The notes beneath the pieces are model-generated. The model ran no database searches, was not told the DNA's origin, and saw only the letters and a program-made list of their open reading frames with translations. Positions 54,111 through 63,043 of a DNA stretch of 64,000 nt are shown piece after piece. The stretch is taken from positions 62,001 to 126,000 of the forward strand of contig CASEIV010000001.1 in the NCBI GenBank assembly GCA_949288175.1, written 5' to 3'. The position numbers and the translations under genes were made by a program. Numbering within the stretch: position 1 is the stretch's first letter; each line of letters opens with the position of its first letter. Source of the DNA: an uncultured Eubacteriales bacterium (GTDB lineage Bacteria; Bacillota; Clostridia; TANB77; CAG-508).

Positions 54111-54887
54111 ATGGAAAAAGAAGGAAAAGTAGATAAGACAAAAAAAGTGGAAGAAAAAGAAACCAAAAAAGAAAAAGTAGAAGAACCAAAATTCAGTAAA
54201 GTGTCAGGAAAAGATTTAAAAAAAGAAACAGAAATGAGTTATATAGAAAATAAAAAAGAAAAGAAACAAAATAAAGAGAAAAAAGAAAGTAATGAAAAAG
54301 GAAATAAAAAAGTTGGATATTGGGTTGGAGGAATTATACTATTATTCGTTGTGCTAGCCATAGTAACTGCTTTACTATTATTACCAACAACACCAGAAAA
54401 AACTGTAGAAGGTATGTTAAATAGTTTAAAAAATGCAGATTTTGAGAGTGTTAACAAATATGTAAATTATGAAGAAATTGTTAATGAATCAGAAATGTTA
54501 CAAAATTCAGAAATGGATGAAGAAACACAAAGTTTACTTTTTAATAAACTAACATGGAAAACTTTAAATATTTCAAAAGAAGAAAATACAGCAAGTGTTG
54601 AAGTAGAAATTACGAATAAAGATTTTAACCAAATTATATCTAATTATAAACAAGAAGCTTTAAGAATTGCATTTAGTGGGGAATCTTTTACAGAAGAAGT
54701 GCAAAATAATAAATTAAAAGAACAATTAAAAAATGAAGAAATTGGAACAAAAACCATAACAACAACTATACAATTAGAAAAACAAGATGGAGAATGGAAA
54801 GTACAAGCTGATGAGAGTTTAGTAAATGCATTGTTACCAGGATTACAAGAAGCAATTAACTCTTTAAATGCCATTATCAATGGATAG
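54111..54887 (+). CDS. Membrane protein with extracytoplasmic DUF4878/NTF2-like domain
   Basis: A 258-aa protein: about 65 residues of highly charged K/E-rich cytoplasmic N-terminus, one membrane segment (about 69-92, YWVGGIILLFVVLAIVTALL) and an extracytoplasmic domain starting TPEKTVEGMLNSLKNADFES. That opening and the closing VEKQDGEWKV-like strand match DUF4878/DUF5105 NTF2-like domains common on Gram-positive surfaces. No lipobox. RBS AGAGGGATTTCT is moderate. Function unknown. Confidence 0.65.
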   Translation: MEKEGKVDKTKKVEEKETKKEKVEEPKFSKVSGKDLKKETEMSYIENKKEKKQNKEKKESNEKGNKKVGYWVGGIILLFVVLAIVTALLLLPTTPEKTVEGMLNSLKNADFESVNKYVNYEEIVNESEMLQNSEMDEETQSLLFNKLTWKTLNISKEENTASVEVEITNKDFNQIISNYKQEALRIAFSGESFTEEVQNNKLKEQLKNEEIGTKTITTTIQLEKQDGEWKVQADESLVNALLPGLQEAINSLNAIING

Positions 54888-54909
54888 TATCTAAAATACT
54901 ATAGAGGAG

Positions 54910-54958
54910 ATGCACCTATAAATATTAAACACATATTTAATATTTTAGGTGCATTTTA
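54910..54958 (+). terminator. Intrinsic terminator
   Basis: ATGCACCTATAAATATTAAA pairs with TTTAATATTTTAGGTGCAT, followed by a T-rich tail. Confidence 0.85.
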
Positions 54959-55029
54959 CTTTATGTTGTTTGTTTTTCTTATTTCTATATTGGTAGATTG
55001 GATTTTAGATTTTGTTGATTTAGATTTTT

Positions 55030-55899
55030 TTATTTTTTAGTAAGTGTTTTTTTATGATATCGATATAAATTGCAAATTTCACAATTTAAACAAATAGATA
55101 CACGATTTTCAAAAATTAATTGTAAAGTATTAATAAATTCATCAATTTGATTATCAATTAAGTGTATATAAATTTTTTTAGGGAGTAAGTTTAAAAGTGA
55201 ATTTAGAGTATAATCATTTGCTGAAAAAGATATATCACTTAAATATTTTGCATTGAAGATTTCTTCTGAATTTAAAATTAAATTCTTATGTTCATCTAAT
55301 AATATAGATTCAGAAGTGTTATAAATTAAATGTACAATATTGGAATTATTCTTTTGTGAATTGATATATAATTTTAGCAAGGAAATAAATTCCATATATT
55401 CTTTTTCAATAATATAGTTATTAACACTTTCAGATACAATGTCATCTAAAATAGCTGTATAGGCTTGAAGTCTAAAATTTATAAAACCATCTAATAATAA
55501 AACTTTGTTATCAGAAATAAAAGAATATAAAGAATTATAAAGAGCTTCAAATTTTTTATCAAACCATGCATAATATTCATCAGATAAAATATTGTAGCAA
55601 TTTTTTAAGATTTTATTTCTTTCAAGTGCATCAAAATAGAAATAATTTTTATCAATAATTCTTTTCATAAGCATATCTTCAAATTCATCAATTATCATAA
55701 AAGATAAAAGGTTACTGATTTTAGAAAAAAAGTAAGGGTAATCATTGTGGGAAAGATAATGTATGATAATATTTTTGTAATTTTTAAATTTGTTTTCAGA
55801 AAAGCATATATTCTCTATTTCAGAATATTTTAATTCATTTAGTAGATAATCTAGTATTTTAGAATTATTTGTTTTTATACATAAAGATTTCATATACAA
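55030..55899 (-). CDS. ytxC: Putative sporulation protein YtxC
   Basis: A 289-aa, mostly helical protein. The closing segment LIFENRVSICLNCEICNLY and the FINFRLQAYTAILDDIV block match the YtxC family, which occurs only in endospore formers; its molecular role is unknown. The frame opens at TTG 55899 (AAAGGGG 5 bp upstream); the ATG at 55893, 11 bp from that site, is an equally possible start. Transcribed toward gpr's neighbour, convergent with 54111. Confidence 0.82.
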   Translation of the reverse strand: MYMKSLCIKTNNSKILDYLLNELKYSEIENICFSENKFKNYKNIIIHYLSHNDYPYFFSKISNLLSFMIIDEFEDMLMKRIIDKNYFYFDALERNKILKNCYNILSDEYYAWFDKKFEALYNSLYSFISDNKVLLLDGFINFRLQAYTAILDDIVSESVNNYIIEKEYMEFISLLKLYINSQKNNSNIVHLIYNTSESILLDEHKNLILNSEEIFNAKYLSDISFSANDYTLNSLLNLLPKKIYIHLIDNQIDEFINTLQLIFENRVSICLNCEICNLYRYHKKTLTKK

Positions 55900-55976
55900 A
55901 AATACCCCTTTCTCATTATACTAGTATCTACCAAACTTAAAAAACTTATACATTATTATATGATAAGAAAAGAGAA

Positions 55977-56160
55977 GTTGCCAAAGGGGACGTGCCTTTT
56001 TGGCAACTTTTATAAAATAAATTTTAGATTTATCTTAAATAAAGAAACTGACCCGACATAGAATAGCAATCAAAGATTGCAGTCGGATACCACAGAACCT
56101 TGTTGTCTAAGACAATAAAAAGAAAGTTGCCAAAAAGGCACGACCCCTTTGGCAACTTAT
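55977..56160. repeat. REPIN-like pair of inverted GGGGACG repeats
   Basis: GTTGCCAAAGGGGACGTGCC then TTTTTGGCAAC at 55977-56007, and the inverse AGTTGCCAAAAAGGCACG and ACCCCTTTGGCAAC at 56127-56158. The two units are near-identical in opposite orientation, as in REPINs, and the two-hairpin repeat copy 2 sits between them. Confidence 0.8.
56063..56116 (-). repeat. Two-hairpin dispersed repeat, copy 2
   Basis: Reverse-orientation match of 5023-5077: 18 identical bases at one end (ATAGCAATCAAAGATTGC) and 23 at the other (within AGAACCTTGTTGTCTAAG and ACAAT), with a different 13-14-nt middle. Confidence 0.75.
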
Positions 56161-56161
56161 T

Positions 56162-57748
56162 TTAATAATAAATCATATAATCAATGTCTGGAAAGACACA
56201 ATCTTTTTTTGAGATATCTTTTAAGAAATCTTCATCAATAGTATTTTCTTTGATTTGATAATATAATTTGGTAAATCGACCAATATGGTCTTTAATTCTT
56301 TTTTTAGCATAATCTACCATAGTACCATTTGTGATGATAAATAGCCAATCACTACTTTGAGCTAATAATAATTCACGAGCACATTGATTTAAAGCTTTTT
56401 TCTTCAAGCCTTTTGCATTTGGATATAAATGGGCTAATTCGCACATCCTGTCACCTGCAACATGAAGATGCCTATGAGCATAATCATTTGTTTGATTTAA
56501 CCACACTTCACTGTATCCATTAGCGCCCCAACTAGAACGACAAGGTGAAGCAACTTGCATATTTGGGTATTTATCAATATACTCAGATGGTGTAATTAAT
56601 TCAAAATTGCAATCATCATAATAAATTTTCTTAAATAAAACATATAACCAATATGGTCCTTCATACCACCAATGACCATATAATTCAGCATCATAAGGGC
56701 ATAAAATAATTGGTGGATTTTCTGTATATTGAGAAAGATTTTCAATTTGAGCATTTCTACAGTCAAAGAAGTGACCAGCTTGTTTTTCTGCTGAATCTTT
56801 TGCCCATTGAACATTATAATAATCTTTAAATTCTGTTTTTCCTGTAATTCTATAATATTTGATACCAGTATGAACTCTGACACCATTATGGGCGATATAT
56901 GGTTTAATGTAATCATAATCAGCATCATAACCAATATCACGGTAAAATTCTCTGTAATTGAAATCACCTGGATAACCATTAATAGAACTCCATACTTGTC
57001 TTGAAGATTCAATATCTCTACCAAAAGCGATAACACCTTCAGGAGAAACAATAGGAGCAAAAGTACCATACAAAGGTGTAGGGTCTGCATATAAAATACC
57101 ATGTGTTTCAGTAATAATATAATCAATGCCAAATTCTTTTAAATATTTATCTGCTTCTGGCACATAACCACATTCTGGAAGCCAAATACCACGAGGTTTT
57201 CTTCCAAAATATCTTTCATAAGTTTGAACACCAACAGCGATTTGGGCTTTTACCGTTTTTTCATTGACATATAGTATTGGAAAATATCCATGTGTTGCAC
57301 CACAAGTGATAATTTCTAAAACGCCAATATCTTGAAAATGTTTAAAGGCTTGAATTAAATTACATTTATATACATCTTTAAATAGATGTAAATCATTTGA
57401 ATATCTATCGTAATAGTAATGAGCTAATTGATTTAAACGCTCATCACCAGCAGTTCTTTTAATTTCTTTTCCAGATAATTCGATTAGTTGTTTTAAATAG
57501 CGAATATATTTTCTTTGTAATAATTTATTATCTAACATAGAAAGTAGAGGAGGTGTCATAGACATAGTGATTCTAAATTTAACCCCTTCATCTACTAATT
57601 TTTGAAAATTTGTTAATAATGGTATATAGGTTTCAGATATTGCTTCATATAGCCAAGATTCTTCTAAATAGTCATCACTTTCAGGATGATGGATAAATGG
57701 AAGATGTGCATGAAGAACGAAACTAACATATCCTTTTTTCTCTTGCAT
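56162..57748 (-). CDS. GH57 1,4-alpha-glucan branching enzyme type protein
   Basis: A 528-aa GH57 protein: VSFVLHAHLPFIHHPE opens the barrel, WLPECGYVPEADKYL carries the expected nucleophile glutamate near residue 190, and CPYDAELYGHWWYEGP carries the acid aspartate near 350; the C-terminal DUF1957 domain follows (SSWGANGYSEVWLN). In GH57 branching enzymes this layout makes alpha-1,6 branches in glycogen. It sits directly downstream of the DUF4912 gene, 128 bp apart on the same strand, a recurring pairing. RBS AAAGGAGAATTTAA. Confidence 0.92.
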   Translation of the reverse strand: MQEKKGYVSFVLHAHLPFIHHPESDDYLEESWLYEAISETYIPLLTNFQKLVDEGVKFRITMSMTPPLLSMLDNKLLQRKYIRYLKQLIELSGKEIKRTAGDERLNQLAHYYYDRYSNDLHLFKDVYKCNLIQAFKHFQDIGVLEIITCGATHGYFPILYVNEKTVKAQIAVGVQTYERYFGRKPRGIWLPECGYVPEADKYLKEFGIDYIITETHGILYADPTPLYGTFAPIVSPEGVIAFGRDIESSRQVWSSINGYPGDFNYREFYRDIGYDADYDYIKPYIAHNGVRVHTGIKYYRITGKTEFKDYYNVQWAKDSAEKQAGHFFDCRNAQIENLSQYTENPPIILCPYDAELYGHWWYEGPYWLYVLFKKIYYDDCNFELITPSEYIDKYPNMQVASPCRSSWGANGYSEVWLNQTNDYAHRHLHVAGDRMCELAHLYPNAKGLKKKALNQCARELLLAQSSDWLFIITNGTMVDYAKKRIKDHIGRFTKLYYQIKENTIDEDFLKDISKKDCVFPDIDYMIYY

Positions 57749-57875
57749 TTAAATTCTCCTTTTATTGTTACTAAAATTTTTCTGTACAATATTTTTACCA
57801 AATAAGAAATGGAAGGTTCTATAAGGTAAAAAATGAATGAGACACTTTCGACTTGCAACCTCAAGTGTCTCAAGA

Positions 57876-58895
57876 TTATTTGAATTTTGAAGAAAGACTT
57901 CCTGATGATGGATTACCAGAAGAAGGATTTGATAAATCGTAAATTTCTTCAATATTTTCATTTTGATAAATTGCTTTGTATATATCATATATATTATATA
58001 TTTTTCCCATATTTCTAATAAAGGAAATATTTGCTGAAATTGGTTTTTCAATTTGGACACCGGTTTTTACATTTCTAAAATACACCATTTTTTGTTCTTT
58101 GTTAAATAAGATATGGTCATTTGGTGATTCGATTTGATTAGAGGTAGATATATAAATATAATCTGTATGAATCTTTGGATTTTCTTTGATTGGGCGTCTA
58201 CCTAATTCAATTTTATAATCACATTTGGCATCATTTACATGAAGATACCAACTATTTGCAAAATCATTAATATCAATTTCAAAACTATAATTCATCGTTG
58301 TATTGTGAATAATTAAAACAGGTTTTGTTGTTTCAAAAAAGTCTTCACCATATTGTGCTTTATAATTTTCTCTATCTTTATCAGAGATATCCCAATATAT
58401 AAATAAATTGGTAGGAGTTTGCGCCAATACTTTTACAACGGTTTGATTATATCGATATGGTAAATCATAATATTCTACAATATCTACTTTTTGCTTTTTA
58501 GTTGTTGAACGTTTTCTTTTAGACGTAGTTGTTTTCTTTGTAGTAGATTTTTTAGCTACTGTTTTTGTAGATGTTTTTTTAGATGTTGATTTTGTAGATG
58601 GTTTCTTTTTCGTAGTTGTTGCTTTTTTTGCTGTAGTTGCTTTAGCAGAGGTTGCCTTACTTGTTGTTGTTTTTTTGGCAACAGTTTTAGAGGTAGCAGA
58701 CGTCTTTTTTGCTACACTTTTTTTAGTAGAAGATTTTTTGGTATCTGTTTTGGCAACAACATCTTTTTTGGCAGTCGTTTTTTTAGCAACAGATTTGGTT
58801 TCTTTTTTAGCTGGTTCTTTTTTGGTTGTAGTTGCTTTTTTCGTTGCTATAACTGCATTTGTTTCTTCATTTGTTTCTTTTGTTTTTCTTGGCAT
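57876..58895 (-). CDS. DUF4912 protein with histone-H1-like N-terminal tail
   Basis: A 339-aa protein. Residues 1-140 are almost only K, A, T and S in AKKTTxKK-like repeats, resembling a linker-histone tail. From about 145, YDLPYRYNQTVVKVLAQTPT and LFIYWDIS, then SWYLHVNDAKCDYKIELGRR, match DUF4912, a beta-sandwich often encoded with GH57 branching enzymes. The domain may bind glucan; the tail could bind an acidic polymer or nucleic acid. RBS TAGGAGGATATACA. A 20-residue glycine/serine repeat (NPSSGNPSSGS) closes it. Confidence 0.8.
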   Translation of the reverse strand: MPRKTKETNEETNAVIATKKATTTKKEPAKKETKSVAKKTTAKKDVVAKTDTKKSSTKKSVAKKTSATSKTVAKKTTTSKATSAKATTAKKATTTKKKPSTKSTSKKTSTKTVAKKSTTKKTTTSKRKRSTTKKQKVDIVEYYDLPYRYNQTVVKVLAQTPTNLFIYWDISDKDRENYKAQYGEDFFETTKPVLIIHNTTMNYSFEIDINDFANSWYLHVNDAKCDYKIELGRRPIKENPKIHTDYIYISTSNQIESPNDHILFNKEQKMVYFRNVKTGVQIEKPISANISFIRNMGKIYNIYDIYKAIYQNENIEEIYDLSNPSSGNPSSGSLSSKFK

Positions 58896-59096
58896 TGTAT
58901 ATCCTCCTATGTAAATCTCTTTTATTACCTTTATATATTATACTAAATGAAAAATAAATTCAAGGGGATAATATGATTTTTTAAATTTATTTTAGAATAT
59001 AAATTTTTTTATAAATGGCAACCAATATTATTTAGTTTGTAAAATTGGGATTTAGCTCCTAATGAATTGCTAACATATGAAAAAATAATAAAAAAT

Positions 59097-59125
59097 TTGA
59101 AAAAATAAAAGACCTCTTGTATAAT
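59097..59125 (+). promoter_or_regulatory. Sigma-A promoter for the Nudix gene
   Basis: TTGAAA (59097-59102), 17 bp, TATAAT (59120-59125). Confidence 0.75.
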
Positions 59126-59155
59126 ATCAGTATATGATATAGGAGGTTTTTTATC

Positions 59156-59614
59156 ATGAAAGAAGAAACAAATAAATTAGCAATAAGAGTAGCAGGAGTT
59201 GTTCAAATGAATGATGGATTTGTATTGATGCATAGAAAAAATGTAAAAAGAAATAAGGATTATCAAGAATACTATACTTTTCCAGGAGGACATTTAGAAG
59301 AAGGAGAAACATTAGAAGAAGGTGTCATAAGAGAGATTAAAGAAGAATTTGGTATTCACGTAAAAGTAGTAAGAAAATTATATGAATTAAAAAATGATAA
59401 ATTAAATATGAAAGAATATTTCTTTTTATGTAAATATTTAGATGGCGAATTTGGAACTGGAGATGGAGAAGAATTTTCAAATAATCCAGCCTATAAAGAT
59501 TCAGGAAAATACATTCCTGAAATTGTGAAAGCAGAAAATATACCAGATTTAATTTTATTACCTTTAGAAATAAAGGAAAAATTTGTACAAGATTTACAAG
59601 AAGGAAACCTATAA
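59156..59614 (+). CDS. Nudix hydrolase
   Basis: A 152-aa single-domain protein with a full Nudix box, GGHLEEGETLEEGVIREIKE then EFGI, near residues 44-66, which binds the metal and cleaves X-linked nucleoside diphosphates. The substrate cannot be inferred. AGGAGG stands 9 bp upstream of ATG. A transposon-like palindrome inserted 1 bp to 8 bp after its stop. Confidence 0.93.
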   Translation: MKEETNKLAIRVAGVVQMNDGFVLMHRKNVKRNKDYQEYYTFPGGHLEEGETLEEGVIREIKEEFGIHVKVVRKLYELKNDKLNMKEYFFLCKYLDGEFGTGDGEEFSNNPAYKDSGKYIPEIVKAENIPDLILLPLEIKEKFVQDLQEGNL

Positions 59615-59856
59615 CATATGTTGTTACAGTTTAGAGTTCTCTCTGAGAGGAGCGATATATTATATTTTTATGATTTGAATGCGACCGGAATCGTTTTAGA
59701 AATTCTTATATTTAAGTCGTAAAGGGTCCTGTTTCCGGGTATTGTTACGATTTAGATATTAGAATTTCTTAAACGGGAATTGAAGGGTAGCCGAGAAGCA
59801 TAAAAATATAATATATCGCTCCTCTCAGAGAGAACTCTAAACTGTAACCATATGTT
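59615..59856. mobile_element. MITE-like palindrome with perfect 8-bp target duplication
   Basis: The 226-bp element (59623-59848) has perfect 50-bp inverted ends starting GTTACAGTTTAGAGTTCTCT. It is bracketed by CATATGTT on both sides (59615-59622 and 59849-59856). The centre differs from copies A and B and itself has paired segments (CGTTTTAGAAATTCT / AGAATTTCTTAAACG). No coding capacity. A transposase acting in trans would be required. The gap 59615-59938 holds this and the lexA promoter. Confidence 0.88.
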
Positions 59857-59888
59857 TGAAATAATTTCTAAAAAAATCAAAAATTTGT

Positions 59889-59917
59889 TTGACATTTTTT
59901 TGTTTGTATGATATGAT
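59889..59917 (+). promoter_or_regulatory. Sigma-A promoter for lexA
   Basis: TTGACA (59889-59894), 17 bp, TATGAT (59912-59917). A consensus Gram-positive SOS box was not seen between here and the start. Confidence 0.7.
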
Positions 59918-59938
59918 GAGACAAAATAGGAGAATGGA

Positions 59939-60598
59939 GTGAAGAAAATGCCAAAAAAGAAACCTGAATTAAATAGAAGAGAAAAATCAATTTTACATTT
60001 TATTGAAAAACAAATCATGACACAAGGATATCCACCATCAGTAAGAGAAATCGGAAAAGCTGTTGGATTGAACTCAACAGCAACCGTACATGGCTATTTA
60101 GCAAAACTAGAAGAAAAAGGATATATTAAGAAAAAGGACAAAAAAGGAAGAACTTTAAGATTGTTAAAAGGTGCTTCAGGAGAAGAAAAAGTAACTTCAA
60201 GCAAAGACTTTTATACCCAAAGAGAATTGGTTGAAGTTCCAATTATAGGAAAAATAACAGCAGGAGAACCAATATTAGCAGTAGAAAATATTACAGATAC
60301 ATTTCCAATTCCAATTGATTTCGTTGGAAATTCAGAAAGCTTTATGCTAACCGTTAGAGGAGAAAGTATGATAGAAGCAGGAATATTAGATGGAGACTAT
60401 ATTCTTGTAAAAAGACAAAATACAGCTAATAACGGAGAAATTGTTGTAGCTTTAATAGGAGAGGAAGCAACAGTGAAAACTTTCTATAAAGAAACAGACC
60501 ATATCAGATTACAACCAGAAAACTCTACAATGGATCCAATTATTGTACCAGATTGTGAAATATTAGGAAAAGTTGCAGGCGTATTTAGAAAAATGTAA
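59939..60598 (+). CDS. lexA: LexA repressor
   Basis: The SOS repressor, self-cleaved when RecA filaments form. 219 aa from the GTG at 59939 (an ATG at 59948 is equally placed relative to GGAG). N-terminal winged helix [20 protein letters not shown], cleavage site TAGEP, and the peptidase serine S143 in RGESMIEAG with the lysine K180 in EATVKTFY. The distinctive [20 protein letters not shown] wing is typical. uvrA at 49411 is a usual target but no operator was identified by eye. Confidence 0.96.
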   Translation: MKKMPKKKPELNRREKSILHFIEKQIMTQGYPPSVREIGKAVGLNSTATVHGYLAKLEEKGYIKKKDKKGRTLRLLKGASGEEKVTSSKDFYTQRELVEVPIIGKITAGEPILAVENITDTFPIPIDFVGNSESFMLTVRGESMIEAGILDGDYILVKRQNTANNGEIVVALIGEEATVKTFYKETDHIRLQPENSTMDPIIVPDCEILGKVAGVFRKM

Positions 60599-60647
60599 AC
60601 TTTTGCATAAAAAATTCACAAAAGTTTCACAATATCTATATTGATCC

Positions 60648-60688
60648 ATGACACTGCGTCATATATAATAAATAATGCAGTGTCATTT
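60648..60688 (+). terminator. Terminator-like hairpin after lexA
   Basis: ATGACACTGC/GCAGTGTCAT stem with an AT-rich 20-nt loop and a short T tail. Confidence 0.65.
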
Positions 60689-60753
60689 AGTTTGTCTAAA
60701 AATGGTTTATAGATATAGCCTAAAATCCAAATAAAGGAAAGAAGGAGAGAAAT

Positions 60754-63042
60754 ATGCTAAAAGTATTAAAAAACTTAAAAAAATCACTAGGAGCTGTAAT
60801 TATTATTGCTATATTACTATGCGTGCAAGCTTCAACAGATTTAGCATTACCAGATTATACTTCAAAGATTGTAAATGTTGGTATACAAGCAGGTGGAATT
60901 ACAAGTGCTATACCAGGAGTTATATCTAAAGAAGATATGGATGCACTTCTTGTGTTTACAGATAAAGATGATGAAATATTAGACAATTATACAATGGTTT
61001 CAACATCTGATGGAGAGAAATATGAAACACAAGAACAACATGAAGAAAAAATGATTAAAAAATATTTTGGTAATGATTATCAGGTTCAAACAGATACGAT
61101 TTATATTTTAAAAGATATTGATGAAGAACAAGAAGAAGTTTTAACAGGAATCATTTTAGATCCTTTGATGGAAATGACAACGATTACAAGTGAAGAAACA
61201 GCAACCCAAATAAAAGAACAGTTATCACAAAATGTTCCTGAAAATCAAAAACAATATATTCAAAATATGAATTTAATGGAAATGATTGAGCAAATGCCAG
61301 AAGAACAAAGAGAGCAAGTTTTAGCAGAATTTACAAAAAGAATTGAAGAAATGAATGATTCTATTAAGGAACAAGCAGCGATTTCTTCTGTAAAACAAGT
61401 GTATATGAATGCAGGAGCGGATACAGATAAGATACAAAATGACTATATCTTACAAACTGGATTACAAATGCTAGGAATTGCTTTAATTACGATGGTATGT
61501 GCTGTAACCATTATGTTATTATCTTCAAGAGTAGCAGCAAAATTAGGAAAAACGTTAAGGGAAAAAATATTTAAAAAGGTAACTAGTTTTTCAAATGCAG
61601 AATTAAATGAATTTTCAACAGCATCATTAATTACCCGTAGTACAAATGATGTACAACAAATTCAACAATTGATTACGTTATTATTTAGAGTTGTTGTTTA
61701 TGCACCAATTATTGGTATAGGTGGATTTGTAAGAGTACTTACCAGCACAGATAGTTCAATGGCATGGATTATTGGAATTGCAATCGTTGCGATATTATTT
61801 ATTGTAGGAACATTATTTGCTATTGCAATACCTAAATTTAGAAAATTACAAGATTTAATAGACAAATTAAATGAAGTTTCAAGAGAAATCCTTACAGGAT
61901 TACCTGTTATAAGGGCATTTCATAAAGAGAAAAAAGAAGAAGCAAGATTTGATGTTGCCAATAAAGATTTAATGAAGGCCAACCTATTTGTCAATAAAGC
62001 GATGTCTATGATGATGCCTTTATTGATGTTTATCATGAACTCTATTATGATATTAATTGTTTGGGTTGGAGGACATAATGTTGATCAAGGTGTTATGCAA
62101 GTTGGAGATATGATGGCATTTATCCAATATACAATGCAAATTGTTATGGCATTCTTAATGATATCTATGATTTCTATTATGCTTCCAAGAGCATCAGTTT
62201 CTGCAAGAAGAATTAATGAAGTTCTAGAGGCTGAACCAAGCATTAAAGATAAAAAAGAAACTAAGACATTTGACCCAAATAAAAAAGGATTAGTAGAATT
62301 TAAAAATGTTTCTTTTAGATATCCAGATGCAGATACAGAAATTTTAGAGGATATTAATTTTACAGCAGAACCAGGAAAAACAACAGCCATTATTGGTAGT
62401 ACAGGAAGTGGTAAGTCAACGGTTGTAAATTTGATACCAAGATTTTATGATGTTACAGGTGGAGAATTATGCATTGATGGTGTCAATGTAAAAGATGTGT
62501 CACAAAAAGATTTAAGAGATATTATCGGATTTGTGCCACAAAAAGGAGTGTTATTCTCAGGAACAATTGAATCTAACATTAAATATTCAGATGAGAATAT
62601 GTTAGATGAAAGAATGATAGAGGCAGCAGAGATTGCACAAGCAACAGAATTTATTAACGAAAAAGAAAACAAATACCAAGACCCAATTGCACAAGGTGGA
62701 GGAAATGTATCAGGAGGACAAAAACAAAGATTATCTATTGCAAGAGCCATTGCAAAAGATCCAGAAATCTTTGTATTTGATGATAGCTTCTCAGCATTAG
62801 ATTTTAAGACAGATAGTACATTAAGAGAAGCTTTATCAACAAAAACAAAAAATAAAACAGTAATTATCGTAGCACAAAGAATTAGTACCATTTTAAATGC
62901 AGACCAAATTATTGTATTAGAAGAAGGAAAAATGGTCGGAATGGGTACACATGAAGAATTAATGAAAAACAATGAAACTTATAGGCAAATTGCCTTATCA
63001 CAATTGTCTGAAGAAGAATTAGGCGAGAAAGGAGGTAAGTAA
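60754..63042 (+). CDS. ABC exporter, fused permease and ATPase, subunit 1
   Basis: A 762-aa half-transporter. The first membrane helix (about 13-33) is followed by a roughly 200-residue extracytoplasmic insertion rich in acidic residues (about 35-235). Then come five helices and a nucleotide-binding domain with Walker A GSTGSGKSTVV, signature VSGGQKQRLS and Walker B IFVFDDSFSALD. In Walker B a serine follows the second aspartate, where glutamate is the usual catalytic base, so this site may be degenerate. Its partner starts 2 bp after the stop. RBS AGAAGGAGAG. Substrate unknown; peptide or drug export is typical. Confidence 0.9.
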   Translation: MLKVLKNLKKSLGAVIIIAILLCVQASTDLALPDYTSKIVNVGIQAGGITSAIPGVISKEDMDALLVFTDKDDEILDNYTMVSTSDGEKYETQEQHEEKMIKKYFGNDYQVQTDTIYILKDIDEEQEEVLTGIILDPLMEMTTITSEETATQIKEQLSQNVPENQKQYIQNMNLMEMIEQMPEEQREQVLAEFTKRIEEMNDSIKEQAAISSVKQVYMNAGADTDKIQNDYILQTGLQMLGIALITMVCAVTIMLLSSRVAAKLGKTLREKIFKKVTSFSNAELNEFSTASLITRSTNDVQQIQQLITLLFRVVVYAPIIGIGGFVRVLTSTDSSMAWIIGIAIVAILFIVGTLFAIAIPKFRKLQDLIDKLNEVSREILTGLPVIRAFHKEKKEEARFDVANKDLMKANLFVNKAMSMMMPLLMFIMNSIMILIVWVGGHNVDQGVMQVGDMMAFIQYTMQIVMAFLMISMISIMLPRASVSARRINEVLEAEPSIKDKKETKTFDPNKKGLVEFKNVSFRYPDADTEILEDINFTAEPGKTTAIIGSTGSGKSTVVNLIPRFYDVTGGELCIDGVNVKDVSQKDLRDIIGFVPQKGVLFSGTIESNIKYSDENMLDERMIEAAEIAQATEFINEKENKYQDPIAQGGGNVSGGQKQRLSIARAIAKDPEIFVFDDSFSALDFKTDSTLREALSTKTKNKTVIIVAQRISTILNADQIIVLEEGKMVGMGTHEELMKNNETYRQIALSQLSEEELGEKGGK

Positions 63043-63043
63043 T

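Noticed and set aside
58675-58914. A plus-strand frame opposite the Lys/Ala repeat of the DUF4912 gene
   Set aside because: It is the complement of a low-complexity repeat without RBS or promoter.
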